Assembly (NCBI GenBank): GCA_042088875.1
Contig: JBELLF010000009.1
Location: 1 to 26,521 of the forward strand
Source: Marisimplicoccus framensis_A
GTDB taxonomy: Bacteria > Bacteroidota > Bacteroidia > Flavobacteriales > Flavobacteriaceae
DNA length: 26,521 nt
Direction of reading: 5' to 3'
Each line of letters opens with the position of its first letter. Within the stretch, counting starts at the first letter, position 1. The position numbers and the translations under genes were made by a program. Below are positions 7,953 to 15,952 of this stretch, one piece after another. Under the pieces are notes generated by a model that was not told the DNA's origin, searched no databases, and worked only from the letters and a program-made list of their open reading frames with translations.

Positions 7953-10154
7953 TTATTTACGTGAAACTTTTTCTATACCTTTTATAGCAATTAGTCTCTT
8001 AAGTAACTTATTCAAAATTACTTTATTTTTTACTTCTACACTTATAACTCCCGAAAAAGTCCCATCATCAGTCTCAAAGGAAATTCTATTCATATTAACA
8101 TTCATTGAATTTGAAATAAGTGAGGTTATCTCATTCACAAGCCCAATGTCATCAATTCCTGTAATCTCAATTTTGGCATTAAATTCATTACTTTCTGAAT
8201 CAATCCATGTTGCAGAAATAATTCTGTAAGAATAATTAGACATTAAAGCTATTGAGTTTGGACAACTTTTAGAATGTACTTTAATACCATCTTTGACTGA
8301 TATGAATCCAAATACGCTATCTCCAGGTATTGGACTACAGCAAGGAGCCATTGAATATTTCAGCATTTCTTTTTCTTTACCAAAGACCAGCTTATCAAAA
8401 TTGATTAAATCTTCATAATCTTTATTTTTTTTAACTTCAGATGATATTCCAGTAATTTTCCTTCTAAAATAGCCTAGATAACTATTATAATCATTAGCAA
8501 AATTTTTAATTCTTTTATTATCTATATCTCCTGTAGCAACATTATAAAAAAGATCGTTACTTGCATTAATTTTAAAGAATTTCATCATTTGTCCAGATAC
8601 TTTATCATTTAACTTAATCTTAAATTGTTTAAGTTTTCTTTCAAGAATTTCCTTACCATCTAAAGCAATTTTTTTCTTTTCATCATTTAATGAAGACTTT
8701 ATTTTTGATATTGCTTTTGAAGTTTCAACAAAATTTAACCAGTTTCTATTTGGCTTTACATTTTCGGAGGTTATAATCTCAACTTGATCACCACTTTTTA
8801 GAGTATGGCTTAGGGGTACTAATTTACCGTTAACTCTTGCACCTCTTGTTTTAATTCCAATATCAGTATGAACATCAAAAGCAAAATCTAATGCAGATGA
8901 CCCACTTTTTAAAGACTTTAAATCTCCTTTTGGAGTAAAAACATAGATTTCTTTTGAATAAAAATTTAGTTTAAAATCTTCAACAAAATCAATTGCATGA
9001 TCTGTATCATTATTTAAGACATCTTGAAGTTTATTAAGCCAAAGATCAACCTCAGTTTTTTTAGATTCATTATGTTTGTAGCTATAATGAGCAGCGTAAC
9101 CTTTTTCAGCAATTTCATCCATTCTCTCTGATCTAATCTGAATCTCAACCCATTTATTTTTTGGACCAACTACTGTGAGATGAAGAGCTTCATATCCATT
9201 ATTTTTCGGAAGAGTAATCCAATCTCTTAATCTAGTCGGGTTGGGTGTGTAATGATCAGTTATTATAGAATATATTTTCCATGCTACAAATTTTTCATTT
9301 TTTGTTGTTGATTTATATATAATCCTTATTGCAAATCGATCAAAAACCTCTTCAAATGATATATTTTTATTCTTTATCTTATTATAAATTGAATATATAG
9401 ATTTATGCCTTCCCTTGATCTGATATTTAATTTTTTGATCTTCAAGACTCTCGTTAATTAGTTCCTCAAATGATTTTACATATTTTTCCTGATTTATTAA
9501 ATCTTTATCAATCTTATTATTAATTAAGTTGTATTCTTTGGGCTCAAGAATCCTTAAACTTAAATTCTCAAGCTCATTTTTGATATTATAAAGTCCAACT
9601 CTATGTGCAAGTGGAGCATAAATATATAATGACTCTGATGCCATCTGATCTTGCTTTTCTTTTGATAGGTAATCAATTGTTCGCATATTATGAAGTCGAT
9701 CAGCAATCTTAATTAATATTACCCTTATATCATTATGAAGGGTAAGTAACAATTTGCGATAATTTTCAGCTTGAATAGAATAATCTTCGTTTTTCTTTAG
9801 AGTTGAAATCTTAGTTAATCCATCAACGATCTTAGATATATCAGTTCCAACGTTTTCATCTAAATCTTCAAGTGTTACTTCGGTATCCTCAACAGTATCA
9901 TGAAGAATAGCTGAAGCGATAGATATATAATCTAATCCAATATCTTTAGCAACAATTTTTGCAACCTCAAGAGGGTGATGAATATATGCTTCTCCAGACT
10001 TTCTAACCTGACCATCATGGCCATTAAATGCAATAACTAAAGATTCATGAATTATTTTTTTTTCTTTAGATATTATTTTTTGATAACTACTATTTATAAC
10101 ATCATCAAATAATTCTGTTATTTCTTTAGGAAGTATTTTATTTTCGACTAACAA
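7953..10154 (-). CDS. Bifunctional (p)ppGpp synthetase/hydrolase (RelA/SpoT family)
   Basis: This full-length 733-residue Rel protein sets the level of the alarmone (p)ppGpp. Domains in order: HD hydrolase at about 35-200 with intact HDxxED (His85-Asp90) and DRLHN (from Asp152); synthetase at about 245-360 with GRHKSIYSIY, Asp272, GYEALH (Tyr321) and EIQIRSE (Glu337); TGS at about 402-463; a helical and zinc-finger region with CC at 605-606 and Cys631; C-terminal ACT from about 650. Both active sites look intact, so hydrolase and synthetase are expected in one enzyme, the single-Rel arrangement usual in Bacteroidota. The start is TTG at 10152-10154. An in-frame stop lies six codons upstream and no ATG is near, so TTG is the only reasonable start. 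It leads the fur-purA-ostA operon. Confidence 0.95.
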   Translation of the reverse strand: MLVENKILPKEITELFDDVINSSYQKIISKEKKIIHESLVIAFNGHDGQVRKSGEAYIHHPLEVAKIVAKDIGLDYISIASAILHDTVEDTEVTLEDLDENVGTDISKIVDGLTKISTLKKNEDYSIQAENYRKLLLTLHNDIRVILIKIADRLHNMRTIDYLSKEKQDQMASESLYIYAPLAHRVGLYNIKNELENLSLRILEPKEYNLINNKIDKDLINQEKYVKSFEELINESLEDQKIKYQIKGRHKSIYSIYNKIKNKNISFEEVFDRFAIRIIYKSTTKNEKFVAWKIYSIITDHYTPNPTRLRDWITLPKNNGYEALHLTVVGPKNKWVEIQIRSERMDEIAEKGYAAHYSYKHNESKKTEVDLWLNKLQDVLNNDTDHAIDFVEDFKLNFYSKEIYVFTPKGDLKSLKSGSSALDFAFDVHTDIGIKTRGARVNGKLVPLSHTLKSGDQVEIITSENVKPNRNWLNFVETSKAISKIKSSLNDEKKKIALDGKEILERKLKQFKIKLNDKVSGQMMKFFKINASNDLFYNVATGDIDNKRIKNFANDYNSYLGYFRRKITGISSEVKKNKDYEDLINFDKLVFGKEKEMLKYSMAPCCSPIPGDSVFGFISVKDGIKVHSKSCPNSIALMSNYSYRIISATWIDSESNEFNAKIEITGIDDIGLVNEITSLISNSMNVNMNRISFETDDGTFSGVISVEVKNKVILNKLLKRLIAIKGIEKVSRK

Positions 10155-10155
10155 C

Positions 10156-10180
10156 TGTAAATTTTCTATTTAAATTTACA
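10156..10180. promoter_or_regulatory. 25-base palindrome immediately upstream of the spoT start
   Basis: TGTAAATTT at 10156-10164 is the exact reverse complement of AAATTTACA at 10172-10180, with a 7-base centre. The element ends one base from the TTG start codon. On the minus strand TTTG (10179-10182), 19 bases, then TACAGTTG (10152-10159, one mismatch to TAnnTTTG) lie across it, so it could be an operator over a promoter or a leader hairpin. No T-run follows it in the minus direction, which argues against a terminator for the DUF3810 gene. Confidence 0.5.
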
Positions 10181-10237
10181 AATAATAATTCTTGATTTAA
10201 AGCAAATAATTTAAGGAAAGTTTATTAATACAGTAAA

Positions 10238-11236
10238 TCAATTAAAAAAATCTGATAATACTTCTCTTTGATAATAATCAATAATAAAATTGGAAACTTT
10301 ATTGTAAGATAGAATACCATATTCTTGCTTATTCGATTTTAAATAAAAGTCATACAAATAGCCTGAAATTCTATTAAAAAAGTTATTATGATATTTACTC
10401 CAGAATTCCATATTATAATTAATATCAGTTATAACTCTCGGATTGAGCTTTGAGGTGTAATCTTCTAATTTTTCTTTGTGATTCTTATTAATTTCGTTTA
10501 GAAGATTTAAAAGTGCATTGAAATAGCCTGAATATCGAACATTTTCATTATTGCTTTCAACTGCTCTTACAAATCCAATAAAACTTGCTTCAGCTTCATC
10601 TGCAAATCCCATTTGATGAGCATATTCATGAAAAATAACTACAGGTAAATCAACCTTGGGAATATATGTATTTACAACAGATTCTGATGTAAATGGAATA
10701 AAGTGTCCACCAACTGTTTGAAAAAGAAGAATGCCAGGAACTAAAGACTGTTTCACATTTAAGTTAGTCATTTTAGTAACTTCAAAAAAATCTAATTCGT
10801 TATGATCTTTAATTAATGTAGCTTCTTCATTTATCTTTGTAATAATTATATTCAAGGTATTATCTAACTCTTCAAACTCATAATCATTTTTAATAACTAA
10901 TTCATCTGATATTGAGGTTTTGAAATAATTTAATCCCCAAAAAGAATAAAAAATAAAGTAAACAAATGAAATAAATGCCAGAAGGTTAACAAAATCATTT
11001 AGTTTGAATGAAAAAACTCTATAGACAAGATAAATAAGAATAATAAGAAGAAAGAAATATAAAATTTCGCCTACAGGTATGTTTATATTAGAATATACAA
11101 ATGAATTTATTTTGAGAATATAATTGTATAAATAATATGAATAATAATCATCGATGATTGATGGATTATTTTTAATAAAATTAATTAATAGTATTTGAGG
11201 TATTAGAGCAACAGCAAAAATACTTTTTAATTTCAT
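10238..11236 (-). CDS. DUF3810 family membrane metalloprotease-like protein
   Basis: This 332-residue protein has hydrophobic segments at about 5-22, 55-73 and 84-100, followed by a soluble domain. It contains HEYAH (His203, Glu204, His207), an HExxH zinc-protease signature, with a possible third ligand in DEAEASF (Glu214 or Glu216), the spacing of gluzincin-type peptidases. The motifs FWGLNYFK, VPGILLFQTVGG and the HEYAHQMGFADEAEA block match DUF3810, a Bacteroidota family without a proven substrate. Its ATG overlaps the TAA stop of the PPIase gene (TAATG), so it ends the nrnA-PPIase-DUF3810 operon. Proteolytic activity is inferred from the motif only. Confidence 0.85.
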   Translation of the reverse strand: MKLKSIFAVALIPQILLINFIKNNPSIIDDYYSYYLYNYILKINSFVYSNINIPVGEILYFFLLIILIYLVYRVFSFKLNDFVNLLAFISFVYFIFYSFWGLNYFKTSISDELVIKNDYEFEELDNTLNIIITKINEEATLIKDHNELDFFEVTKMTNLNVKQSLVPGILLFQTVGGHFIPFTSESVVNTYIPKVDLPVVIFHEYAHQMGFADEAEASFIGFVRAVESNNENVRYSGYFNALLNLLNEINKNHKEKLEDYTSKLNPRVITDINYNMEFWSKYHNNFFNRISGYLYDFYLKSNKQEYGILSYNKVSNFIIDYYQREVLSDFFN

Positions 11237-12249
11237 TATTTTATGTCAACTAATTCAACTTCAAAAATTAATGTTGCATTCGGAGGAATAACTCCATTCC
11301 CTGCACCAGTTGTTCCATAACCAAGTTCACTAGGAACCACAAGCGTAGCTTTTGAGCCTTTATTAAGTAGTTGCATAGCTTCATCCCACCCTTTTATAAC
11401 TTGTCCAACTCCACACGTAAACTCAATTGGCTCTCCTCTAGTAAAAGATGAATCAATTTCTGATCCGTCAACAAGTTTAAGAGAGTAATGTACTGAAAGG
11501 ACATCATCGATCTTTGCATTAGGTCCACTTCCTTTTTTGAAAACTTTATATTTTAATCCACTTTCAGTTTCAATCATTCCCGAAGTTAAATCATTTAGAA
11601 GTTTAGCTTCTTCTTCAGCTCTTAAAATATCTGCTTGACTCTTATTTGTTATATAGTCTTCAAATATCTTAGGCGCATTAAATTCTTCAGCATCTTTACC
11701 AATTCGTATGATCTTCACACTTTTAATAAGATCATCTTGGGCAATTTTATCAACAACATCTTGGCCAGAATAAACCTTACCAAAGACAGAATGCTTACCA
11801 TCAAGCCATGGAGTTTCTACATGGGTTATAAAGAATTGGCTTCCGTTTGTTCCAGGTCCAGCATTAGCCATCGATAGAATACCTGGGCCTGTATGTTTTA
11901 ATTCTTCACTAAATTCATCATCAAACTGAAAGCCAGGTCCGCCAGAGCCAGTTCCAGTAGGGTCACCACCTTGAATCATAAAATTATCAATTACTCTATG
12001 AAATTTTAGACCATCATAATATGGTTTTCCAAAAAATTGTTCATCTGCTGCAGGATGATTTCCTTCAGATAATGCAACAAAATTAGATACTGTTATTGGT
12101 GTCTGCTTAAAAAATAACTTTAGTATTATATTACCTTTTGAGGTATCTAAGCTTGCATATATTCCTTCATTTAATTCAGAGTAATTATTCATATTACATG
12201 AGTTTAAGATTAGTATTGACGTTATAAATATGATAGATTTTTTAATCAT
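11236..12249 (-). CDS. Cyclophilin-FKBP fusion peptidyl-prolyl isomerase lipoprotein
   Basis: This 337-residue lipoprotein has a signal peptide ending in the lipobox LNSC (Cys18). Two different prolyl isomerase domains are fused. A cyclophilin domain at about 29-190 keeps the active-site residues in FHRVIDNFMIQGG (Arg85, Phe90, Met91, Gln93), SQFFI, Trp148 and His153. After a helical linker, an FKBP domain at about 235-337 keeps Tyr255, Asp266, Phe277, VIKGW (Val284, Ile285, Trp288), Tyr311 and Phe329. Both sites therefore look active. It likely assists folding of exported proteins in the periplasm or at the outer membrane. It lies right after nrnA, with an 8-base overlap. As I recall, in gliding flavobacteria the FKBP lipoprotein GldI sits near this position, so a related role is possible but unproven. 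Confidence 0.93.
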   Translation of the reverse strand: MIKKSIIFITSILILNSCNMNNYSELNEGIYASLDTSKGNIILKLFFKQTPITVSNFVALSEGNHPAADEQFFGKPYYDGLKFHRVIDNFMIQGGDPTGTGSGGPGFQFDDEFSEELKHTGPGILSMANAGPGTNGSQFFITHVETPWLDGKHSVFGKVYSGQDVVDKIAQDDLIKSVKIIRIGKDAEEFNAPKIFEDYITNKSQADILRAEEEAKLLNDLTSGMIETESGLKYKVFKKGSGPNAKIDDVLSVHYSLKLVDGSEIDSSFTRGEPIEFTCGVGQVIKGWDEAMQLLNKGSKATLVVPSELGYGTTGAGNGVIPPNATLIFEVELVDIK

Positions 12250-13252
12250 AATATTCTTTTAAGTATTGTTTAATATCACTGATAAATTTCTTTTCAGTAT
12301 CTATTAAATTTAATTTTGAGATTCCACCAGCAGCATAAATATGGCCTCCACCATTAAAATATCTTGAAGCAAATATATTAACTTTAAAATCACCTTTAGA
12401 CCTAAATGAAATTTTAATTAATTCATCCTCTTTTTTTTCTATAAATAATACAGAGCACAAAATTCCTTCAACACTAAGTCCAAAATTTACAAAACCTTCA
12501 CTATCTCCTTTCTTAAAATTACTAGACTTTTGATCTTCGTCAGTTATTAAAGTGTACAATACAGGTAAATTATCAACTCTTTTAAAGTTGTTTAATGTGG
12601 TTCCAAGGAGTTTAAGTCTATCAAATTGAAAATTATTATGTAATTTTTCAAAAATGTGAGTAACATTTACTCCATGATCAATTAATTTGGAGCCAACAAG
12701 TAGTGTTCTTGAAGTTGTTGATGGAAAACGAAAAGAACCAGTGTCTGCAACTATTCCAGTATAAAGACATGTTGCAATGTTATTATCAATTTTATTCGAA
12801 TCTAAATAAGCAATGAAATCATAAATCATCTCACTTGTTGAACTCATCTCAGAATTAGAAATCATAAAGTCAGCATAATCACCTGGATTTTCATGATGAT
12901 CAATCATAATAACTTTTGCGGATGATTTAGATATTTTATATGAAACATTTTTAGCTCTTCCTAAACTATTAAAATCTAGTGTAAAAATAATTTCAGCCTC
13001 ATCAAATAAAGTATCTGATTCCTCTTTTTGAGATTCGTAAACTATTATATTTTCTGAACCAGGAAGAAAGTCAAGTATCTCAGTAAATTCATTTGGTGAA
13101 ATAATATATACACTATGTTCATTTTTAAAAAAATGAAACAAGGCAAGACAACTTCCAAGTGCATCTGCATCAGGACTACTATGAGGTATTAAAATGATTT
13201 TCTTATTTGTAGATAGAATATTTTTAATACTTTCAAGAATCGTCTTATCCAT
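12242..13252 (-). CDS. nrnA: DHH-family phosphoesterase, NrnA-like (oligoribonuclease / pAp phosphatase)
   Basis: NrnA-type enzymes degrade short oligoribonucleotides and can dephosphorylate 3'-phosphoadenosine 5'-phosphate in the cytosol, using two Mn ions. The 336-residue length is typical. Metal-binding motifs are HSSPDADALGS (His24, Asp28, Asp30), LDFN (Asp93), MIDHHENPG (Asp118, His119, His120) and GIVADTGSF (Asp170). The C-terminal DHHA1 domain shows the substrate-binding GGGH at about 300-303, then IYAAGG. It starts at ATG 13250-13252 and is divergent from ndk across an 88-base gap that holds a 16-base AT palindrome. The fold is certain; the nanoRNase role is inferred from the subfamily. 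Confidence 0.9.
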   Translation of the reverse strand: MDKTILESIKNILSTNKKIILIPHSSPDADALGSCLALFHFFKNEHSVYIISPNEFTEILDFLPGSENIIVYESQKEESDTLFDEAEIIFTLDFNSLGRAKNVSYKISKSSAKVIMIDHHENPGDYADFMISNSEMSSTSEMIYDFIAYLDSNKIDNNIATCLYTGIVADTGSFRFPSTTSRTLLVGSKLIDHGVNVTHIFEKLHNNFQFDRLKLLGTTLNNFKRVDNLPVLYTLITDEDQKSSNFKKGDSEGFVNFGLSVEGILCSVLFIEKKEDELIKISFRSKGDFKVNIFASRYFNGGGHIYAAGGISKLNLIDTEKKFISDIKQYLKEYYD

Positions 13253-13261
13253 GAGTGAGCT

Positions 13262-13277
13262 AATATAATATTATATT
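13262..13277. repeat. 16-bp AT-only perfect palindrome between nrnA and ndk
   Basis: AATATAATATTATATT is its own reverse complement and ends nine bases upstream of the nrnA start codon. A second palindrome, AGTAATTACT (13292-13301), lies just upstream of the ndk promoter. Both could be operators, but they are AT-only or nearly so and could arise by chance in this base composition. Confidence 0.4.
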
Positions 13278-13306
13278 GAAAATTAAAATAAAGTAATTAC
13301 TAAAAC

Positions 13307-13336
13307 TTTGATTAATGTTAGATATTATTAAATTTG
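13307..13336 (+). promoter_or_regulatory. Bacteroidota-type promoter of ndk
   Basis: TTTG at 13307-13310 (-33 element), an 18-base spacer, then TAAATTTG at 13329-13336, an exact match to the Bacteroidota -7 consensus TAnnTTTG. Only four bases separate the -7 element from the ndk ATG, so the transcript would have almost no leader. Confidence 0.55.
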
Positions 13337-13340
13337 CCGA

Positions 13341-13763
13341 ATGATTTCAAATAGAACATTTACTATGCTTAAGCCCGACTCTATTGAGCAAGGGTATATG
13401 CTTCCAATTCTAAACATGATTGAAGAGGCTGGTTTTAAAATAATTGCACTTAAATACAAGAAAATGACTAAGAAAGAAGCTGAAGAATTCTATTCAATTC
13501 ACTCAGATAAGCCATTTTTTAAAGATTTAATTCAGTTCATGACAAGAGGTCCAATAGTTGCAGCAGCATTAGAAAAAGATAATGCAGTTGATGACTTTAG
13601 AAAACTTATTGGTTCAACTGATCCAGCAGAGGCTGATGAGGGCACGATTAGAAAAAGATATGCTAAATCTAAAGGAGAAAATGCAGTACATGGCTCAGAT
13701 AGTGATGTGAACGCTGTTATCGAAATAAGCTTTCACTTTAGCGACAGCGAAATTTTTAGTTAA
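13341..13763 (+). CDS. ndk: Nucleoside diphosphate kinase
   Basis: Ndk moves the gamma phosphate of ATP to nucleoside diphosphates through a phosphohistidine, balancing NTP and dNTP pools. The 140-residue length is standard. Signatures are TFTMLKPD with Lys11, the FYSIH region, MTRGPIVAAAL, RKLIGSTDP, and the active-site block NAVHGSDS with phosphorylated His117. The start at ATG 13341 directly follows a well-matched promoter. It stands alone between divergent nrnA and convergent dciA, and its last eight bases overlap the 3' end of dciA on the other strand. Confidence 0.97.
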   Translation: MISNRTFTMLKPDSIEQGYMLPILNMIEEAGFKIIALKYKKMTKKEAEEFYSIHSDKPFFKDLIQFMTRGPIVAAALEKDNAVDDFRKLIGSTDPAEADEGTIRKRYAKSKGENAVHGSDSDVNAVIEISFHFSDSEIFS

Positions 13764-13770
13764 GAACTAA
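13756..13770. terminator. Short AT-rich hairpin at the ndk/dciA convergent ends (weak)
   Basis: TTAGTT (13756-13761), loop AAG, AACTAA (13765-13770) forms a 6-bp stem. It covers both stop codons and has T-rich sequence on both sides. It could serve as a bidirectional terminator, but the stem is short and GC-poor, so support is weak. Confidence 0.25.
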
Positions 13771-14049
13771 TTCTTTAACATATTCTTTCCCTAATTCCTG
13801 ATTTATAAGTTTAATTACTTTATTCTTCTCAAAAATTAATTCTTCTTTAAGTACTGAAGACTTAAGTTTAATGAAAAGTATACCCTTTTTATACTTTACG
13901 TTATAAGTATATTTCTGAATGTTTTCACCCATTGTCTTAACCCATGCTTCTTGAACTCTAAGATTGTCAATTCCTGCTCTGTAGTGTTTTTGAGAAACAA
14001 AATCCTCTAAAACTTTTGAAATATTTTTAATCTCTCCTCTTTTAGACAT
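13756..14049 (-). CDS. DUF721 / DciA-like protein (replicative helicase loading)
   Basis: This 97-residue protein shows the DUF721 fold pattern: LEDFVSQ, then VQEAWVKTMGENIQKYT (the conserved W..v.G..i..hT helix-turn), then KKGILFIKLKSSVLKEEL. DUF721 includes DciA, which loads or interacts with the replicative helicase DnaB in bacteria lacking DnaC or DnaI. The link to this short Bacteroidota form is by family only. The gene follows recF with an 8-base overlap, which puts two DNA-replication genes in one transcript. Its 3' end overlaps that of ndk. It starts at ATG 14047-14049. Confidence 0.85.
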   Translation of the reverse strand: MSKRGEIKNISKVLEDFVSQKHYRAGIDNLRVQEAWVKTMGENIQKYTYNVKYKKGILFIKLKSSVLKEELIFEKNKVIKLINQELGKEYVKELVLN

Positions 14050-15142
14050 TTGATTGTATTTTTTCTAAATCAAAAATTTCTTCTTTATTTTTTAGTCCAG
14101 ATAAAGCATCTTTTACTCTATCAATATGAGTGTCTGTTATAAATATCTGACTAAAATCTTTCTTTTCAAGTATTTGCACAATTTGTCTCACTCTTTCTTG
14201 GTCAAGTTTATCAAAAATATCATCGAGTAATACAATTGGTGAATTTCCAAATTTTGTTCTATAATAATCAAATTGGGCGAGCTTTAATGCAATTAAAAAT
14301 GACTTTTGTTGTCCCTGACTTCCAAAGTTTTTTATCTTATTATTTTCAATTATGAAATTTAGATCATCTCTATGTATTCCTTTGGACGTATATTGTAAAA
14401 ATCTATCTTTTGATAGACTTTCACTTAAAATTTCTGAAAAACTTCCAAAATTTAAATCACTTTTAAAATTTATATCAACAGACTCATTTCCAGAACTTAT
14501 ATCAGAGTAATATTTTTTAAATATTGGTATAAAAGTTTTAAGAAAGTTAGTTCTTTCTTTAAAAATTGGAGTTCCAAGACTAATTATTTGTTGGTCATAT
14601 GAATCAATGGTATCCTTGTCAAATTTTCTATTGATAAAAAAGTATTTCAATAAGGAATTTCTTTGATTAATTACCTTGCTATAATCTATTACTCTTTGAA
14701 GATATATTTTATCAACCTGACCTATTACAGAATCTATAAACTTTCTTCTCATTTCACTTCCTTCTGTAATAAGGTTTCTATCGTGGGGTGAAATAATAAT
14801 TAAATTTACTAATCCTATATGATCTGAAATTCTTTTATATAACTTGCTATTTCTTTTAATAATCTTCTTTTCTGCATTTTTGAAATAACAATGAATATTC
14901 TCACTTCTTTTATTAATTTCAAAATTGCCATTAATTGAAAAATAATCTTGACCAATTCTCACATTTTGTGAAGTTGAAGGATTAAAATAGCTTTTAGTAA
15001 ATGCTAAATGATATATTGAATCAATAATATTGGTCTTTCCAATACCATTCTTGCCAATAAAACAATTGATCTTTTTACTAAAACTAAACTTTAATTTGTC
15101 TAGATTTTTATAGTTATCAATTTTAAGTGAGTTTAAAAACAT
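14042..15142 (-). CDS. recF: DNA replication and repair protein RecF
   Basis: RecF is an SMC-like ATPase that helps load RecA at single-strand gaps together with RecO and RecR. The protein has the Walker A GKNGIGKT at 30-37, the family sequence IIISPHDRNLITEGSEMRRKF, the ABC signature SQGQQKSF from about residue 275, and Walker B PIVLLDDIFDKLD with Asp307 and Asp308. I use the ATG at 15140-15142 (366 residues) rather than an upstream TTG four codons earlier. RecF proteins begin directly with M-x-L-x-x-L-x-[IL]-x-N[YF], and the extra codons would run into a promoter-like TTATTTTG. It is divergent from the TPR/ribH operon and overlaps dciA by eight bases. Confidence 0.95.
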   Translation of the reverse strand: MFLNSLKIDNYKNLDKLKFSFSKKINCFIGKNGIGKTNIIDSIYHLAFTKSYFNPSTSQNVRIGQDYFSINGNFEINKRSENIHCYFKNAEKKIIKRNSKLYKRISDHIGLVNLIIISPHDRNLITEGSEMRRKFIDSVIGQVDKIYLQRVIDYSKVINQRNSLLKYFFINRKFDKDTIDSYDQQIISLGTPIFKERTNFLKTFIPIFKKYYSDISSGNESVDINFKSDLNFGSFSEILSESLSKDRFLQYTSKGIHRDDLNFIIENNKIKNFGSQGQQKSFLIALKLAQFDYYRTKFGNSPIVLLDDIFDKLDQERVRQIVQILEKKDFSQIFITDTHIDRVKDALSGLKNKEEIFDLEKIQSNV

Positions 15143-15164
15143 AATTAGTTTCAAAATAAAACAT

Positions 15165-15172
15165 TAATTTTG
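15165..15172 (+). promoter_or_regulatory. Possible -7 promoter element of the TPR-ribH-mutL operon
   Basis: TAATTTTG matches the TAnnTTTG consensus exactly and lies 17 bases upstream of the ATG at 15190, at the only divergent junction before this operon. No good TTTG element is found at the expected distance upstream, so the call is tentative. Confidence 0.35.
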
Positions 15173-15189
15173 GGATTCAAAAAATTATT

Positions 15190-15951
15190 ATGGCAACATT
15201 CAACAGAAGAGGTTATAAAAAAAGTAGAAATAAAACTGAAAGTCAAGGTGAAAAAAGTCAAACTGCTGAAGTATTTGATTCTTTGGATTATACTGCTAGT
15301 AAATCTGAACAATGGATACTAAAGAATCAGAATAAAATTTTTTCTGTCATTGCATTAATTTCATTGTCTGTTCTGTCTTATTTAGGATATCAGAGATTTA
15401 TTATTGAGCCTAAAGAAACAGAAGCTATAAGTGAGCTAAATCAAGCACAATATTTTTTTGAATTGGCGCTTGTTTCAAACGAATCAGATTCGCTTTTTAA
15501 TCTAGCTTTAAATGGAGCTCAAGGTAAATATGGATTTCTTGATATAGTAGACGAATATTCTGGAACAAAAGCTTCAAATCTTGCAAACTACTCTATTGGT
15601 ATGTCTTATTTGAATCTCAAAGAATATGACAAAGCTATAATTTATCTTGAAAAATTTAATTCGGATGATATACTTTTAAAGTCGATTTCTCTTGGAACTA
15701 TTGGAGATTGTTTTTCTGAGTTGAATCAACCAAAAAAAGCATATGAATATTATCAAAAGGCATTTAAGCACAATGAAAATATTTACACAACTCCAAAATA
15801 TCTGTTTAAAGCCGCGCTAATAGGCTCTGAACTAGGAGAATATAAGTCTGCAATAAGCTACTTAAATAGAATCAAAGAAGAATTTCCAGACTCATACGAA
15901 TCTAGTTTAGTAGAAGTCCAACTTGGTAGAATTGAAAACATAAACTATTAA
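15190..15951 (+). CDS. Membrane-anchored tetratricopeptide repeat protein (YfgM-like)
   Basis: This 253-residue protein has a charged cytoplasmic N-terminus (residues 1-48), one membrane segment at about 50-66 (FSVIALISLSVLSYLGY) and an outer segment with TPR-like units such as ASNLANYSIGMSYLNLKEYD and PKKAYEYYQKAF. The topology resembles YfgM, a single-pass TPR protein linked to the SecYEG/chaperone network in Proteobacteria; the role in this organism is unknown. It starts at ATG 15190 and ends one base before ribH, and is the first gene of the plus-strand operon. Confidence 0.82.
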   Translation: MATFNRRGYKKSRNKTESQGEKSQTAEVFDSLDYTASKSEQWILKNQNKIFSVIALISLSVLSYLGYQRFIIEPKETEAISELNQAQYFFELALVSNESDSLFNLALNGAQGKYGFLDIVDEYSGTKASNLANYSIGMSYLNLKEYDKAIIYLEKFNSDDILLKSISLGTIGDCFSELNQPKKAYEYYQKAFKHNENIYTTPKYLFKAALIGSELGEYKSAISYLNRIKEEFPDSYESSLVEVQLGRIENINY

Positions 15952-15952
15952 A

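Noticed and set aside
7953..7968. parS-like sequence (ACGTGAAAC half-site) at the 3' end of spoT
   Set aside because: Only about 12 of 16 positions match TGTTTCACGTGAAACA and just one half is good; it encodes the conserved end of SpoT and lies 15 kb from parAB.
11635..11877. Plus-strand open frame of 80 codons
   Set aside because: It is antisense to the cyclophilin domain, with no recognisable motif or promoter.
15143..15189. Riboswitch upstream of the ribH operon
   Set aside because: The gap is only 47 bases, too short for an FMN element, and ribH itself is preceded directly by the TPR gene.
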